Shown here: piece by piece, positions 37,511-49,349 of the stretch
How the letters are laid out: each line of letters opens with the position of its first letter
Position numbering within the stretch: position 1 is the first letter of the stretch
DNA from: Diospyros lotus
Taxonomy: Eukaryota; Streptophyta; Magnoliopsida; Ericales; Ebenaceae
NCBI RefSeq assembly: GCF_014633365.1
Contig: NC_068351.1
Span: 5,814,879 to 5,878,878 of the forward strand
Reading direction: 5' to 3'
DNA: 64,000 nt
Notes under the pieces: generated by a model
Database searches by the model: none
Told to the model about the DNA's origin: nothing
Seen by the model: only the letters and a program-made list of their open reading frames with translations
Program-made: the position numbers and the translations under genes

Positions 37511-39250
37511 TGATACACACTTTCTAATTTTTAATATAAGATAATAGAGCAATCTATGTGCGACAATCAAACAATTTAGAATCTGAATATTGCATAACAC
37601 ATTTTCAAAGGGATTCAATATATAACACATTTTTAACTGGAAGGAATATTATTTATTGAAAAAAAAACCCAAAGACAATTTTTTGGCGGGAAACTGTGTG
37701 CAATAATATTGAAAATATAGATTTTGATTTATACTATTGAAATTTAATTTATGCAATAATAACAAAACATTAAAAAATATGGATGATTTTTTATGATTTA
37801 ATTAATAGTTTAAGTTGTCTATTCATATTTCTTATAAATAATATTTATTTTTGATTGATTGAGGAATTAATTGATGAGAATATATGATAGAAAATATTTA
37901 TTTTTGATTAATTAATTACATTGAAAAATCCATTGGATAGTATTGCTGATGCATGTTTTTCAATTTTCAATATCAGATAATAGAATAGTCTATATGCAAA
38001 AATTGAACAGTCCATGATTTGAATATTGCATAACATGTTTTCAAAGGGATTTAATAACACGTTTTTAATTGGAAGGAATATTATTCTCTGAAAAAAAAAA
38101 AAAACTAAAGGTAACTTTTTGACAAGAAACTATGTGCAATAATATTGAAAATATGGATTTTGCTTTATACTATTGAAATTTTATTTATGCAATAATAACA
38201 AATCATTGAAAATATTAAAACATTAAAAGATATGGACGGATTTTTATGACTTAATTAATAGTTTAAGTTGTCTATTCATATTTTTCATAAATAATATTTA
38301 TTTTTTTCATAAATAATATTTATTTTTGATTGATTGAGAGATTAATTGATAAGAAAATATGATAGAAAATATTTATTTTTGATTAATTAATAACATTGAA
38401 AAACTCATTGGTTATTGCTAATACACACTTTCTAAATTTTAATATCAGATAATAGAGCAGTCTATACGCGAAAATCGAATAGTTCAGAATTTAAATGTTG
38501 CATAATATGTTTTCAGAGGGATTCAATAACACGTTTTTAATTGAAATGAATATTACTTCCTAAAAAAAAAAAAAACTAAAGATAACTTTTTGGCAAGAAA
38601 CTATGTGCCATAATATTGAAAATATGGATTTTGATTTATACTATTAAAATTTAATTTATGCAATAATAAGAAAACATTGAAAATATTAAAAAATATGGAT
38701 GATTTTTTATTACTTAATTAATAGTTTAAGTTGTCTATTCATATATTTTTAGAAATAATATTTATTTTTAATTAATTAATAACAATGAAAAACTAATACA
38801 AATTTTAGAAGTAGCTTTTGGACAGGAAAATGTTTACAATAACTCTACTACTTTAATATATATTAAGATAGTATTGAAAAACCCTTGCAAATTTAATACA
38901 AATTTTAGAGACAAAAAATAGTTTGGCAAATTAATTTTTGGAGAGAAAAAATATTTGTAAACTATTATAATTTATTTAATATATTATATAAAAAAAGATA
39001 AGATTTTATACAAATAGATGGTTTTTTATGACTTAATTAATAGTTTAAGGTGTCTATTCATATTTATCAGAAATAATATTTATTTTTGATTGATTGAGAA
39101 ATTAATTGATGAGAATATATGACATAAAATATTTATTTTTGATTAATTAATAGTATTAGAAAACCTGTGTAAATTTAATGCAAATTTTAGAGGCAACTTT
39201 TTGGAGAAAAACTGTGTAGGAAATCTGCTACTTTATATATTAAGATAACT
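37511..39250. repeat. Tandem ~450-bp repeats inside the Helitron
   Basis: Three diverged copies begin near 37511, 37960 and 38425, each starting with ttttcaattttcaatatcag-like sequence. Each contains ttgcataacatgttttcaaa, a run of A, gaaactatgtgcaataatat and gtttaagttgtctattcat. A partial copy (gacttaattaatagtttaag) follows near 39030. The copies lack open reading frames. Confidence 0.8.
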
Positions 39251-40158
39251 GTTGAAATTTAAAATATTAATTATTAATTATATGATTAGTATTGATAGTG
39301 AATAATTAATGTAATTGCATAGAAGTTGCCCAGCTTATCCTAAAATGTGTGACTGTTAAGAAATCTAAAGGTCACATTGAAAACTAAATGATGTCTCATT
39401 TTAATAATAATATAAATTTAAAATATTAATTGCTTGATTATTCCAGTTGATTAATAATGATAGTGAATACTTAATATAATGGCGTAGAAGCTGCATCTAG
39501 TTAATTAATGATTATCCCAAAAAAATTGAGTATACCTTTTAAATGAAGTGTTATTTTAAATAATAATAATAGAAAATTTAAATATTAATTTATTTTTTGA
39601 AAAACAAAAAAAAATTAAACCAATAAAAACCCAAAAGAGCAAACACACACACACAAAAAAAAAAAAAAAATCGTGAAGCTACTAGACGTGAGAGTTATGG
39701 TTGTGTTTACTTTTCTAGTGCTTTAACTTGATATGGAGCATACTTTGTTATGTTTTCATTTTAATAACAATAAAAATTTAAAATATTAATTATTTAATTA
39801 ATAATGAGAGTGAATAATTAATTTAATTGCATAAAATTTGTAATTAAATTAATTTTATTTGATTATCCCAAAATATATGACTGTTAGGAAGTGTGAAGAT
39901 CATATTAAAAATTAAATGGTGTCTTATTTTAATAACAATATAAATTTAAAATATTAATTGTCTAATTATTCCAACTGATTAATAGTGGTAGTGAATAATT
40001 AATATAATGGCATAGAAACTGCAGCTAATTAATGATTATCCCAAAAAAATTGTGTATACCTTTTAAATATTAATTTATTTTTTTTAAAAAAAAATAGAAG
40101 TTGATTTTGGGCGGAAAAATTTTGTGCAGCTACTCTTCTACTTTAATATATATTAAGA

Positions 40159-43100
40159 TTATTGCTTGTAATGTAGAAGTTTACTAATGTGTATTGTTTT
40201 TATTTATATTAGGTTATGACTTATATAACTTATGAGAATTTATATTATATGTACTAATATTTAAAAATTTTATTATGAACGGATAAATGATGATAAATGG
40301 ACTTTAAAAATATCATATTATTTAGTATTTTTAAAATTAATAGATAAAATTATTTTAAAATACGCAATATGTATTTCATTAATAATAAGGAATAAAGTTG
40401 AAATAATTATATTATTAAGTAATATTAATTTATTTTTTAATAAAATTTTATCATTATAAACTTATATTTACATAAATTAAAATATATTTTTAATTATTTG
40501 TAAAATCTTATAATTTTACGATCTAAATTTATAATTTAATTTTATAAATTTTTTTTCAAATCTCATTTAAAATTTCAATTTTAACAACCAAAGAGCGAGT
40601 AAAGGTGACATGGCATGGTGAATCTTAGCTACCTCATTAATGATTAGCATTGAGTCCAACCAAAAGGAATCACATATACAATGTGGCAATATCAATTTAT
40701 TTGTATGAGTAAAAATACAAACCTTCAAGCATAAAAGATACTAATTATTAGTCATCCAAAGACTTACGATACATGATAATTCTTTTGAATTCACTTATAG
40801 AATGTTTTTTTTTTTTGACTTAACACGTAAAGGGTTCTTGAACTATATATTTATAAATATGATTTTAACATCTCAACTAAAATTTTGATAAATTTTTTCT
40901 TTCAATTATTTTTTTCATTACCTTAAATTTTTGACGTTAGCCTTTGTTAAAGTGTGAATTACATGAACAGTGAATGAGAAAGATATTCTAAGAGCTTAAT
41001 ACATAGGAGTACTTAAACTATTAAAAATTGTGATCTTTATCCCCTCAACTAATTTTTTTTTTCTCTTCTTCAATTATTTTTTTGTCACTTTAAGTTTATT
41101 TATTAGCTGAGAGCTAACAGCTTAATTAATGGTGACATGTATGTTTAAATCTCTCTAACATATTAGATTAATTTTTACATATTACCCCTTATAAAAAAAA
41201 AACAATTTCTCAAATTGTTGGTGATTGAAGTTGTGGTGGTGGTTACAGTGGTTGACCTATGATTGAGTGGTGGTGGTTGCGGTGATTTTGGTATTTGAAT
41301 ATTGGAGAGAGATTGGGCACTTGAAAGTGAAAAAAAAATTAAAAAAATAGAAAGAAAAGTTGTTGAATTCTTAATGGGAATTAGAGTTTTAATTGTGACG
41401 ATAACGATAGTTAAAGATAGTCGATGCTGACAAGGAGTTTGTGTAGACATGTAGGGCAGAATCCAGTGATAAGTTTGGAGGGGCGATAGTGGCATGTGGA
41501 AAGACAGTAACGATGAGTGTCATTGATTTGAGAGTTTTATTTATTTAAATTTTTAATGAGTGTTGCCTAAAATTTACTTGATACATAAGAAAATTTCTAG
41601 ACTATTAAGAAATATGATCATTAGCTCCTCAAAATTATGACATATTATTTTCTCTGATCTTTATTTTACCATTTTAAGTTATTGGTGTTAGTTTGTGAAT
41701 TATATATATGTACATCACAAAAATATAATAGATATTTAAGGGTGATAAAATAAAATTAAAAAATTAATTCGAAAAGCTTTTTTGTGAATAATTCAAAAAG
41801 GCCTGGCATTAAGTTTCCCTTTTCCAACATGGATGTTGGTTGAGGAATACAAGTGAGCAATTGAGGCATAATTGGGCCCCAAGAAGCTTTTGTTGGGAAA
41901 GAGTAGTGAAGGGTGGGGAACGTTTAGATCATAAAGATGATTGGTTGGATGGAAAGGAGTGGAACGGATTGCAGTCAGTCAAGAAGAGGATAAGTGTGGC
42001 TCAAGATTGGAACCTTCCCATTCCAACAGCACGCATGTGATGAATGCAAACAAAAGCTGAATTAGTCACCCACATGGGGGTCTCCCACTCAATCACGGCT
42101 TTTTTTTATTGTATTTGACGAAGGCGCTTGTCGTTGGTACTCAATTCATTGAATTTTATGCTCCAATTAATGGATTGTGCACGGAACCAATGCCAACTTC
42201 TCAATAAATTATATATATATATATATATATCTTCCTATTACTTTTAAAAATATTATCATTACATTATTTTTATTCTATTGTAAATTAGAATAAATTTCAC
42301 ACAATAAAATTATACTCATTATTTCTATGTTTTTATATTATTGACATCTCTTGACTTTATATACTATGAATAATAAACCTCTTACCATTAATTAATTACT
42401 CTTAAAACATTTTTAAATTTTCAAAATGTTCCTCTTCTCCCACTTTTTGTAATTATACAAAAATAATAATAAATAAAATAATAAGTCTGGTTAGTAACTA
42501 TCACCAGTCAACCACCACCATACACATCGAGGGAGAAGAACAAGGGGAGATGAAGTTTCTCCCTCATTATTGACCATTCGATAGATAGTCAATAGTTGGT
42601 GTAGGAGCCATTGCTTTAGGCTCCAAATTTCACCAACCATCAATGATAGGGAAGAAACTCCATTGTCATTCAATTTGAGCCCATCTAATATAGGTGTTTT
42701 AATTGGAATATAGATATAGATTAGATAGACTAAGATATAGAGATGAGATAGTTATAGAAATATATATATATAGAGAGAGAGAGAAACCTCATTGATGACA
42801 AGATAAATAGAGATAGATATATGAAGAAAGAAAGTCGTTGTTCTTAGCTAACTAAATCCCTTTAGGGTTTTGTCCAGCGATGGATCTACGCTTAAGCTGT
42901 CCTGTGCTTAATTTTTAATATAAAAAATAATTTTTAATAATAAATTAGTCTTAAAAAAAATTACAGCCCACCCCAAAATCTGTAATATATAATTTTATAA
43001 GTTAAAAAAAAAAATTCAGCCTCTCCCTATATAAATTTCTAGATTCGCCCCTAATTTTGTCATATTTGTTTGGCGAGAAATTTGATTGTTGAAGAACTAG

Positions 43101-43896
43101 GAAGGGGTGAGAAGATGACACAAGAGAGTGAATTGATAAAAAAAAAAGTGAAAGAGATACTACATACCAAAGATAATGGCTAGTCAATTGCCAAAGTGAA
43201 AAAAAGAGATGAGAGAAAAAAAAAAATAAATAAAGATTGGGTTAATATAAAAATAAAGATAAAATAATTATTTTAGACGTTTTTTTAGCAAAAAGGGCAA
43301 CGGGTGATATTTTTGATTTAATTTGGTCAAATCTTATAGATGATGTATGATATTTACTCTAGAAATTATGAATAAAAAATTATAAACGAAGAAACATTTT
43401 TCTTCGCCATTTTTTTCTTCTTTCTTATAATCATGACTTTTTGTCTATTTGAGGTAACCTTTGGAAAGCGGACGTAATTACCAATCTAGTCTCAAGACCA
43501 ATCTTTTTTATTTTTATTTTTATTCTAAGACTAACTCAATTCTATTTTTAGTCAAATAAAGTAGGCAATGGATGGTTATCTCAAAAGTTGGACATTGTAG
43601 GAGTGAGTAGCCTATTTATCCCGGGGGCGGGGGGGGGGGGGGGGGGGGGCAAGAGTACTTACATGATGCCCTCTTGGTTCTCCTTATTTTTCTTACCTGT
43701 TGATTTTGAGAATATGGGAGGAGAAAGAAAAATATTTATGAATATTCTTATTGGTTTTACTATATTTAGTTTGTTTCTATTCTTTATCTAAATGGAATAA
43801 AATTATATTACATCTATTTATGGTTCATGTTTCCAGATGATCATGAGAGAATAACAATTTTACTTTTTTTTGTTATGTACCATCTTATCCTTTTAT
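40159..43896. other. Gene-poor intergenic sequence with degenerate repeats
   Basis: Mostly AT-rich. Three diverged copies of one sequence start near 40818, 41000 and 41578; each reads roughly acttaatacataa, aaactatta, then ctcctcaa and tcttcaattatttttt, and they look like remnants of an unidentified repeat family. Microsatellites occur at 42210-42230 (TA) and around 42763-42784 (TA then GA). A 21-nt G run is at 43629-43649. Short open frames on either strand (for example 41840-42040 and 41175-41495) show no recognisable protein feature. Confidence 0.5.
43629..43649. repeat. Homopolymer run of 21 G
   Basis: An uninterrupted G run follows ccgggggc. It can form G-quadruplex structures and is prone to length errors both in replication and in sequencing. 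Confidence 0.9.
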
Positions 43897-43897
43897 C

Positions 43898-44043
43898 ACA
43901 TTTCTCTTTCAAACATAGACTTAAAAGGTCTTGAGTTCAAGATTTTTTTTTTGCTTAAATAAAATTACATTTCTCTTTCAAACATAGACTTAAAAGGTCT
44001 AGAGTTCAATATATATATATATATATTTTGCTTAAATAAAATT
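43898..44043. repeat. 69-bp tandem duplication
   Basis: acatttctctttcaaacata, continuing to gcttaaataaaat, occurs at 43898 and again at 43967 with few differences. The second copy has a (TA)n run where the first has poly-T. Confidence 0.85.
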
Positions 44044-44470
44044 TCATAGTTCAAAACTAAAACAGCTAAGATAAAGAGGTTGATTTTCTAACTAAAAGGA
44101 GCTAAGACATGGAGAGGTTAATCTTCTAACTAGCACACCCCAAAACTAAAGGAGCTAAGACCTCTGAAGCATGAAAATGGCTCGCATACATCGTTTTGAC
44201 GTTTTCAAATTATTTTTTGTTTCGGGAATGGAAAAATTGGCTCAAAACATTTTTCGAGCCATTTATGTAATTTGTAAAATGTTTCGGGGGTGTTTTGCAA
44301 ATTACAGAAAATTGCAAGAAATGTGTTTCCAATGATCGATCAAGTGTTTAGTTCAATCTTCTTTTTCTTTGCATTTTCGAATCCCAAAGTTCCCTCGTCG
44401 TGCATTAGAGCTTGTTGCTCCCTCGCCGTTGAATCGCGAAAATCAAGCCTCATCGAAGGTTGTGTTCCCT
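44044..44470. other. Intergenic sequence left of the solo LTR
   Basis: It contains repeated phrases around gaggttaatcttctaactag and aaaactaaaggagctaagac. A GC-richer part from about 44390 (tcgtcgtgcattagag and onward) continues beyond the LTR at 47346. No gene could be assigned; the join across the LTR gives an early stop. Confidence 0.45.
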
Positions 44471-45142
44471 CTTGTTGTAACGGCTCGCCTCCCGGAGCCT
44501 CCTCGTGCACAAAGAGGATCCGTGAGAGGGTCATTACTAAAATGATACCAAACAATAACACGACTACAACTCACGCATAACCCTTATTTAAGTCATAATC
44601 TTTCTTTTATATCACGTCTCATAATCGTCATTACACAGCCGATTACCGTGAGCCTATTTGGCTTACATAATACACATATATCTCAACATAAAACATTAAC
44701 TTTAACACACGTACAATGACACCCAGGATCTAGTTTCGGGAGAGCTCTGCACTTGCTACCATGACACGACAGCCTGGACCCAAACTCCGCTGAACGTACC
44801 TGCTATCTCAGGATATGCTGACCTGGAATGATGGAAAACAATCATGAGTTGCGAGACTCAACAAGCTCTGGAAAGAAAGGCTATAGGTTTAGGATATGAC
44901 TTTTCCCATGACACCCCATACAAATCATGCCAATGCAACGTCATGTCATGCCATGCCCAATACCTGCCCTATTTCTAGATGCACAAACATATAATAAATC
45001 TCACATAAACGGTCATTGGGGCCTACATAAAACACACACTGGCACCCAAGTCCAACATACATACCTGTTGACAGCCTTCTATAGGCTACTATTCTATACC
45101 ATTTCCCTTACATGTCCATTCCTGTCGCTCACAACATACTCT

Positions 45143-45334
45143 GTTGCCGTGGGTCTCACCCCAAGATCTTTAAGTTGCCGTGGGTCTCACCCCAAGGTCT
45201 TTAAGTTGCCGTGGATCTCACCCCAAGGTCTTATCGTGGACCACGCCGCTGTGGATGTCACCCCAAGGTCTTACCGTGGCCACATCATGGATCACGCTGC
45301 CATGGGTCTCACCCCAAGGTCTTACCGTGACCAT
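45143..45334. repeat. GC-rich minisatellite inside the solo LTR
   Basis: Five copies of gtgggtctcaccccaaggtc with small changes. The first copies (45143, 45174, 45205) are spaced 31 bp apart and the later ones about 50-60 bp, with cgtggaccac-like spacers. Confidence 0.88.
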
Positions 45335-46840
45335 GCCTACCACCCATACTTATCACTTAAAACGCACATTCTCACCATACAGTGCAACAAATAAGAAATG
45401 CAACGGCTTTTGTAGCATAAACGTGATGACAAGGCCCCCATAAGTCAAGCATCAGGCCATGCTATGCCCACACATAAGAATTCACACATGCGATATGCTT
45501 CTAAATGCACCAGCTCACCTAAAGAACCCAAGTTATCTCTTAAACCAACCGGGTCATGCAGATGCTCACACTTCCTATCACATACAAAAATCATGTCCCC
45601 AAGTGAATGCAACACAATCCCTATGCAACACACACATCATGATATGCACAAGCCAAGGCGGAAATCTGATAGTACTAGCTCTTTTGGCCCATCTAGCACT
45701 TATCGTAACAGTCGATGACTGGCGTCTATACATCCAGCCATCCACTGCCACGACCAACAATTAACAGTTAGTGGCTTTGTACCCCATACCCTTAAGACAC
45801 ACATAGACAACATTAAACTTAGTCACTTAAACTCATCATTTCACTCACTTTATCCATAACAACATAGACATCATTATGTCATTCATGTTCTTGTCTCTTC
45901 TCATACACAGAAAACCATCTCCACATTCATAACAAATTATTAACAAAACCTCATTAAACCATAATCAACTCTTCTAAGAACCTAACCCAATAGGTTCGGC
46001 ATCATTCCCAAGGAAAATAGAGCGATACAAAGCTCCGTAACGGTCAAAATGAAAGACACAAAGATATCTTTGCTTAACTTATTCCATCAACAATAACCTA
46101 ATTAATAACATATAAATCATAGGGTGGTTGCCATGCGGAGTATTATTATTAATGCGTGGAACCAACTCAAGGTGAGGGAGTGTTTTGGAATATATAAGAA
46201 ATCTAGAAAACTTTCACGGGAAATAAATAACGCGAGGAGAGGGTTAGGAGCTTGCCTGAAACCAGCTGCCTTCGGCCTCTCTTGTGCTCCCAATGCGAAT
46301 TAAAACATTTCCTAGCAGATAACACAACCGGGACTTAAATTAATTAATTCTAATCGCATAAAATTTATAATTTAATCATATAACGCTTTTGCTAATTTTT
46401 ACCCACGTACCTGATCATTTTCTATGCCGAAAAATTCCAAAACTCCTTTATTTTTCCTTCTTTTTATTTTATTATTATTATTATTTTCTTTTCTTTTCTT
46501 CTCTTCTCTTTTCCTCCTCCTTCTTCTTCTTCTTCCCGCGCCCACTGCTCTTGCGCCATTCTTCTTCTCCCTTTCTTCTTTCTTTTCTTTTTCTTCTTCT
46601 TCCCGCGTCTTCCTCCCTGTGCACCAGCGGCCACTTGCCGCCGCCTCTTTAGGCCAGCGGCACCGCTGGCCAGCCCTACCTCCAGCTCCGCTTCCCACAG
46701 CCGCTCGCGCCACTGCTGCTGCTGCTCCGCGTCGCCCATGGCCGCGGCTTCTTCAAGCCGTTGCTGTTCCTCGTCGGCCATGGCAGCGGCTGCCATGGCC
46801 GATTGGCCCTCGAGCTCTCTCTCTCTCTCTCTCCCTCTCG

Positions 46841-47010
46841 GCTGAGCTCTCTCCCTCACCCGATCTCTCGGCCCACTCTCACGCCAGCTCTCATTCTCTC
46901 TTCCTTTGTTTTTGTTTCTTTCTCCCCCTCGACTGAACTCTCTCCCTCACTCGATCTCTCGGCCCACTCTCACGCAAGCTCTCATTCTATTTTCCTCTGT
47001 TTTTGTTTAA
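46841..47010. repeat. 91-bp direct duplication in the pyrimidine-rich LTR segment
   Basis: gctgagctctctccctcacc at 46841 recurs as gactgaactctctccctcac at 46931-46932. Each is followed by tctcggcccactctcacgc and agctctcattct. A (CT)n run precedes it at about 46813-46834. Confidence 0.85.
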
Positions 47011-47345
47011 AGCCATGGCCACTGTGCAACTCTTGGCCTCCAAGCATGCGCACACAGCCACACAAATACATAAATTAATTAATTTGATTTAATTTAATTT
47101 AAATTAATTAAGTTTATTCTTTTATTATTATTATCTCTACTACCATTGGCAATATATATATGTGTATTTATATATTAATTCATTAATTTAAATTAAGTTA
47201 GCATAATTTACACATTTATGATTATTATTAGTATTATTTTTACTATTCTTTGATTACCTTAAATCCTCAAATATTCGATACGGACTCTAAATATCGAAAT
47301 TTAATAATTATTATCGTCTTCAAAATTTTGAGATATTACACTTGT

Positions 47346-47921
47346 GGTCATTGCTGATTGTTCTGTATCTCAATCGCCATCGATCGTTCTCTTTCTAAGA
47401 GATCCAGAACAGATTTGTGTGAATCGGATCTGCGCCCGCATCCGTCTGTTGCTTCAACTTTGTGGCTTTTGCAATACAATTTTGCTTCTATCGTACGACC
47501 ATTACTCGCGAGGGTTGCTGCTCTATTTTTCTTTGTGATGTCTACTTCCTTTGTTCTGTCACTTTGTTACACCTTGTCTACGATGGCTTGACTTCCTCCA
47601 ATTCGCATTTTTTTCTTCAATTTTTATTTTCTTTTAATCTCTTTACAATCTTCTATTTTTTTATACCTTATCTTTATGTTCAATATCTTTCAATTTTGAT
47701 CTCCAATTCACAGTACCTCCAATTCCTCCGTACTCAATTTCAATTATCTTCTCTAATTTGTATATATATTTTTTAATTTACACTTTATTTTTATATTTTT
47801 TAATTTATACTTTATCTTATATTTTTATTTTACATCAAAAATATTTTTCATTCTCGTTTGGGCTAAAACTTAGGGTGAGGTAGGGAGGTTGATCTTCTAA
47901 CTAGCACAGTAAAGCAATCCT
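47346..47921. other. Intergenic sequence right of the solo LTR
   Basis: A GC-moderate start (catcgatcgttctc, gatctgcgcccgcatccg) passes into T-rich sequence. gaggttgatcttctaactag near 47885 repeats a phrase found at 44114. No gene is recognised. Confidence 0.45.
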
Positions 47922-48241
47922 AGCCGTACACAAGTAGGGGGGGACAATTCAAATCTGTAAAATGTCCAATGGTTAATTGCCTAACTTTGTTTTGGTTGGC
48001 TGGCTCAAGTTTGACTTTTCTACCCTACTTAATTCTAATTTAGTTTTGCCTTGGGGCAACCTAGATTTAATAATATAAAGATGGATCGATCTGATTCAAT
48101 TAAGCTGCCAAAATTTTATGATGGACAACACATTAATTTAGGATATATTAGAGAAAATAAAGATTTTGCATAATATACAGTTCTCCTGTCACTCAAATAT
48201 TCTCTTTTTATCAAGATTAATGGTAGGAGATTAATTATGAC

Positions 48242-48979
48242 CAGGATCCATTGAAGGCATAGGCCACCTAAACTTATGCTTCCAAGGAGGAGGGACTCTA
48301 AAATTAATAATTAATTACTATTTTTATATATTTTGAGATTTAAAATTATTATTTTTATTTTATGATATTTTTTTAAATTTATACTTTATTTATTTTGTTA
48401 TTTTATTTGAATGATGAAATTCCCTAACTCCCCAAATCCATTGATCATATTTTAATGTTAAACAATATATAGTAAAATGCTATTTAGATAAGGAGGTTTC
48501 TAACTTTTTAAGTCTATGAATTATTTTTTAATATTAAATAATGAATAATGTGGTATAAATTAGTAGCACAGTAAAAGAAAAGAAAAGAAGTAATATTATT
48601 TTAAGAAAATAATTTGATAAAATAATTCTTTGAAAGACAGAAATTTAGTATGAAGAATTTGCATTGATCTGTGTAATAAAAAAAATAAAAAAAAAAAGTA
48701 AATTTTTAATTTATAGGAATGTCGGAAACTCTTCACATTTTTTACTTATTTAATTTTTATTTTTTAAATAATTTTTTTTATCTATATTATCAATTGAAAA
48801 ATATTTACTTTTTAAACTAGAATACAAAATTTTAATTAGTGATTTTATGTTTTAAAAAATAAAAAATAAAATTTTAAGAATTTTTATTATTTTTTAAAAA
48901 AGTTATTAAATTAATTATCGCCCAAACCAACCCCCCCCCCCCCCCCCCCCCCACCCCACTAACCCTTAAGCCGGCGCTG
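48242..48979. mobile_element. hAT-like non-autonomous element in PR-4 copy 1
   Basis: The 738-bp block is absent from copy 2, which has a single attctgat at 52341-52348. Here it is bounded by attatgac (48234-48241) and attatgat (48980-48987), an 8-bp target duplication with one difference, as known for hAT elements. The ends both begin CAG (CAGGATCC and, inverted, CAGCGCCGG), but the inverted repeats are otherwise degenerate. It contains a 22-nt C run at 48931-48952 and no coding frame. Confidence 0.72.
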
Positions 48980-49178
48980 ATTATGATGTGAAGATTACAA
49001 CAAATTTTAGGCAAGCTACAGCGTAAGACATGGGTTGCTTATAGAGTAAATTAAAATTTCATGATGTAGCAGCAGCAGCAGCCTTCGTCTCCATGCCAAA
49101 ATAGTCAAGGCCAGCCCCTACCAGATTGATAACCCAACAAGAAGGTCGCCCCAGATGACCGGCGACCAAGTTCATGAC

Positions 49179-49184
49179 TTGACC
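49179..49184 (+). promoter_or_regulatory. W-box and ACGT core upstream of PR-4 copy 1
   Basis: TTGACC (W-box, bound by WRKY factors) is followed directly by ACGT in ccacgtat. The same pair is kept upstream of copy 2 at 52561-52570. W-boxes are a known feature of pathogen-inducible PR promoters; use here is inferred. Confidence 0.5.
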
Positions 49185-49300
49185 ACGTATCCATCACTCT
49201 TTCCCCAAGAAAGAAAATTCAATTTGGAATTGCATATCCAATCAAAGCTAGCTAGTTTCGTAATTTCAACCACCACATGCATATCCTGTTTAAATTTCTC

Positions 49301-49307
49301 TATATAT
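49301..49307 (+). promoter_or_regulatory. TATA box of PR-4 copy 1
   Basis: TATATAT lies 43 bp before the first ATG of the reading frame (49350), so the leader would be only about 20 nt. It is conserved at the same distance in copy 2. Confidence 0.6.
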
Positions 49308-49349
49308 TGAAGCAAGCAATTCGTCAATGAAGACAAGCACGTTAAGGAA

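Larger units (their letters stand above)
37049..40158 (-). mobile_element. Non-autonomous Helitron (rolling-circle transposon), 3.1 kb
   Basis: Read on the - strand, the 3' end is a short hairpin (gtgcatcacac, shown on + as gtgtgatgcac near 37065) followed by CTAG at 37052-37049 and then a host T, the expected Helitron 3' signature. The 5' end reads TCTTAATATATATTAAAG from 40158, with a T following on the + strand, so both termini fit insertion between host A and T. Near its 3' end it keeps the C-terminal fragment of a Helitron helicase (37259-37510) closely similar to the element starting at 55299. The rest is non-coding tandem repeats. It cannot move on its own. Confidence 0.8.
44476..47340 (-). 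mobile_element. Solo LTR of a long-LTR retrotransposon, 2865 bp
   Basis: On the + strand it starts TGTAACGGCTCGCC and ends gagatattaca, the TG...CA form of an LTR, and is flanked by a perfect 5-bp duplication CTTGT (44471-44475 and 47341-47345). The - strand is the sense orientation (TGTAATATCTC at its start), judged by the segment shared with the solo LTR at 57953: GAGTCTCGCAACTCA then TTTTCCATCATTCCAGGT (complement of about 44820-44870). There is no primer site, gag or pol, so recombination between two LTRs probably removed the body. Inside are a minisatellite (45143-45334), a pyrimidine-rich tract (about 46440-46930) and a 91-bp duplication (46841-47010). Lineage (probably Ty3/gypsy) is inferred only from the TGTAAC-type ends and length. 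Confidence 0.88.

Noticed and set aside
41175..41495. 106-codon - strand frame rich in Ser/Thr/Pro
   Set aside because: Low-complexity frame from a gtggtggtgg stretch, no family features, inside a degenerate repeat region.
41840..42040. 66-codon + strand frame in the GC-richer patch
   Set aside because: Short, starts without ATG support, no recognisable domain or neighbouring exon.
44290..44580. 96-codon + strand frame crossing the left LTR boundary
   Set aside because: It runs into the solo LTR at 44476; removing the LTR gives a stop a few codons later.
44927..45443. 155- and 87-codon frames with repeated GLTPRS/SHPK peptides
   Set aside because: Translations of the LTR minisatellite.
46389..47078. 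Long frames on both strands around the pyrimidine-rich tract
   Set aside because: Simple-sequence (TTC/CTC) translation inside the solo LTR, open on both strands at once.
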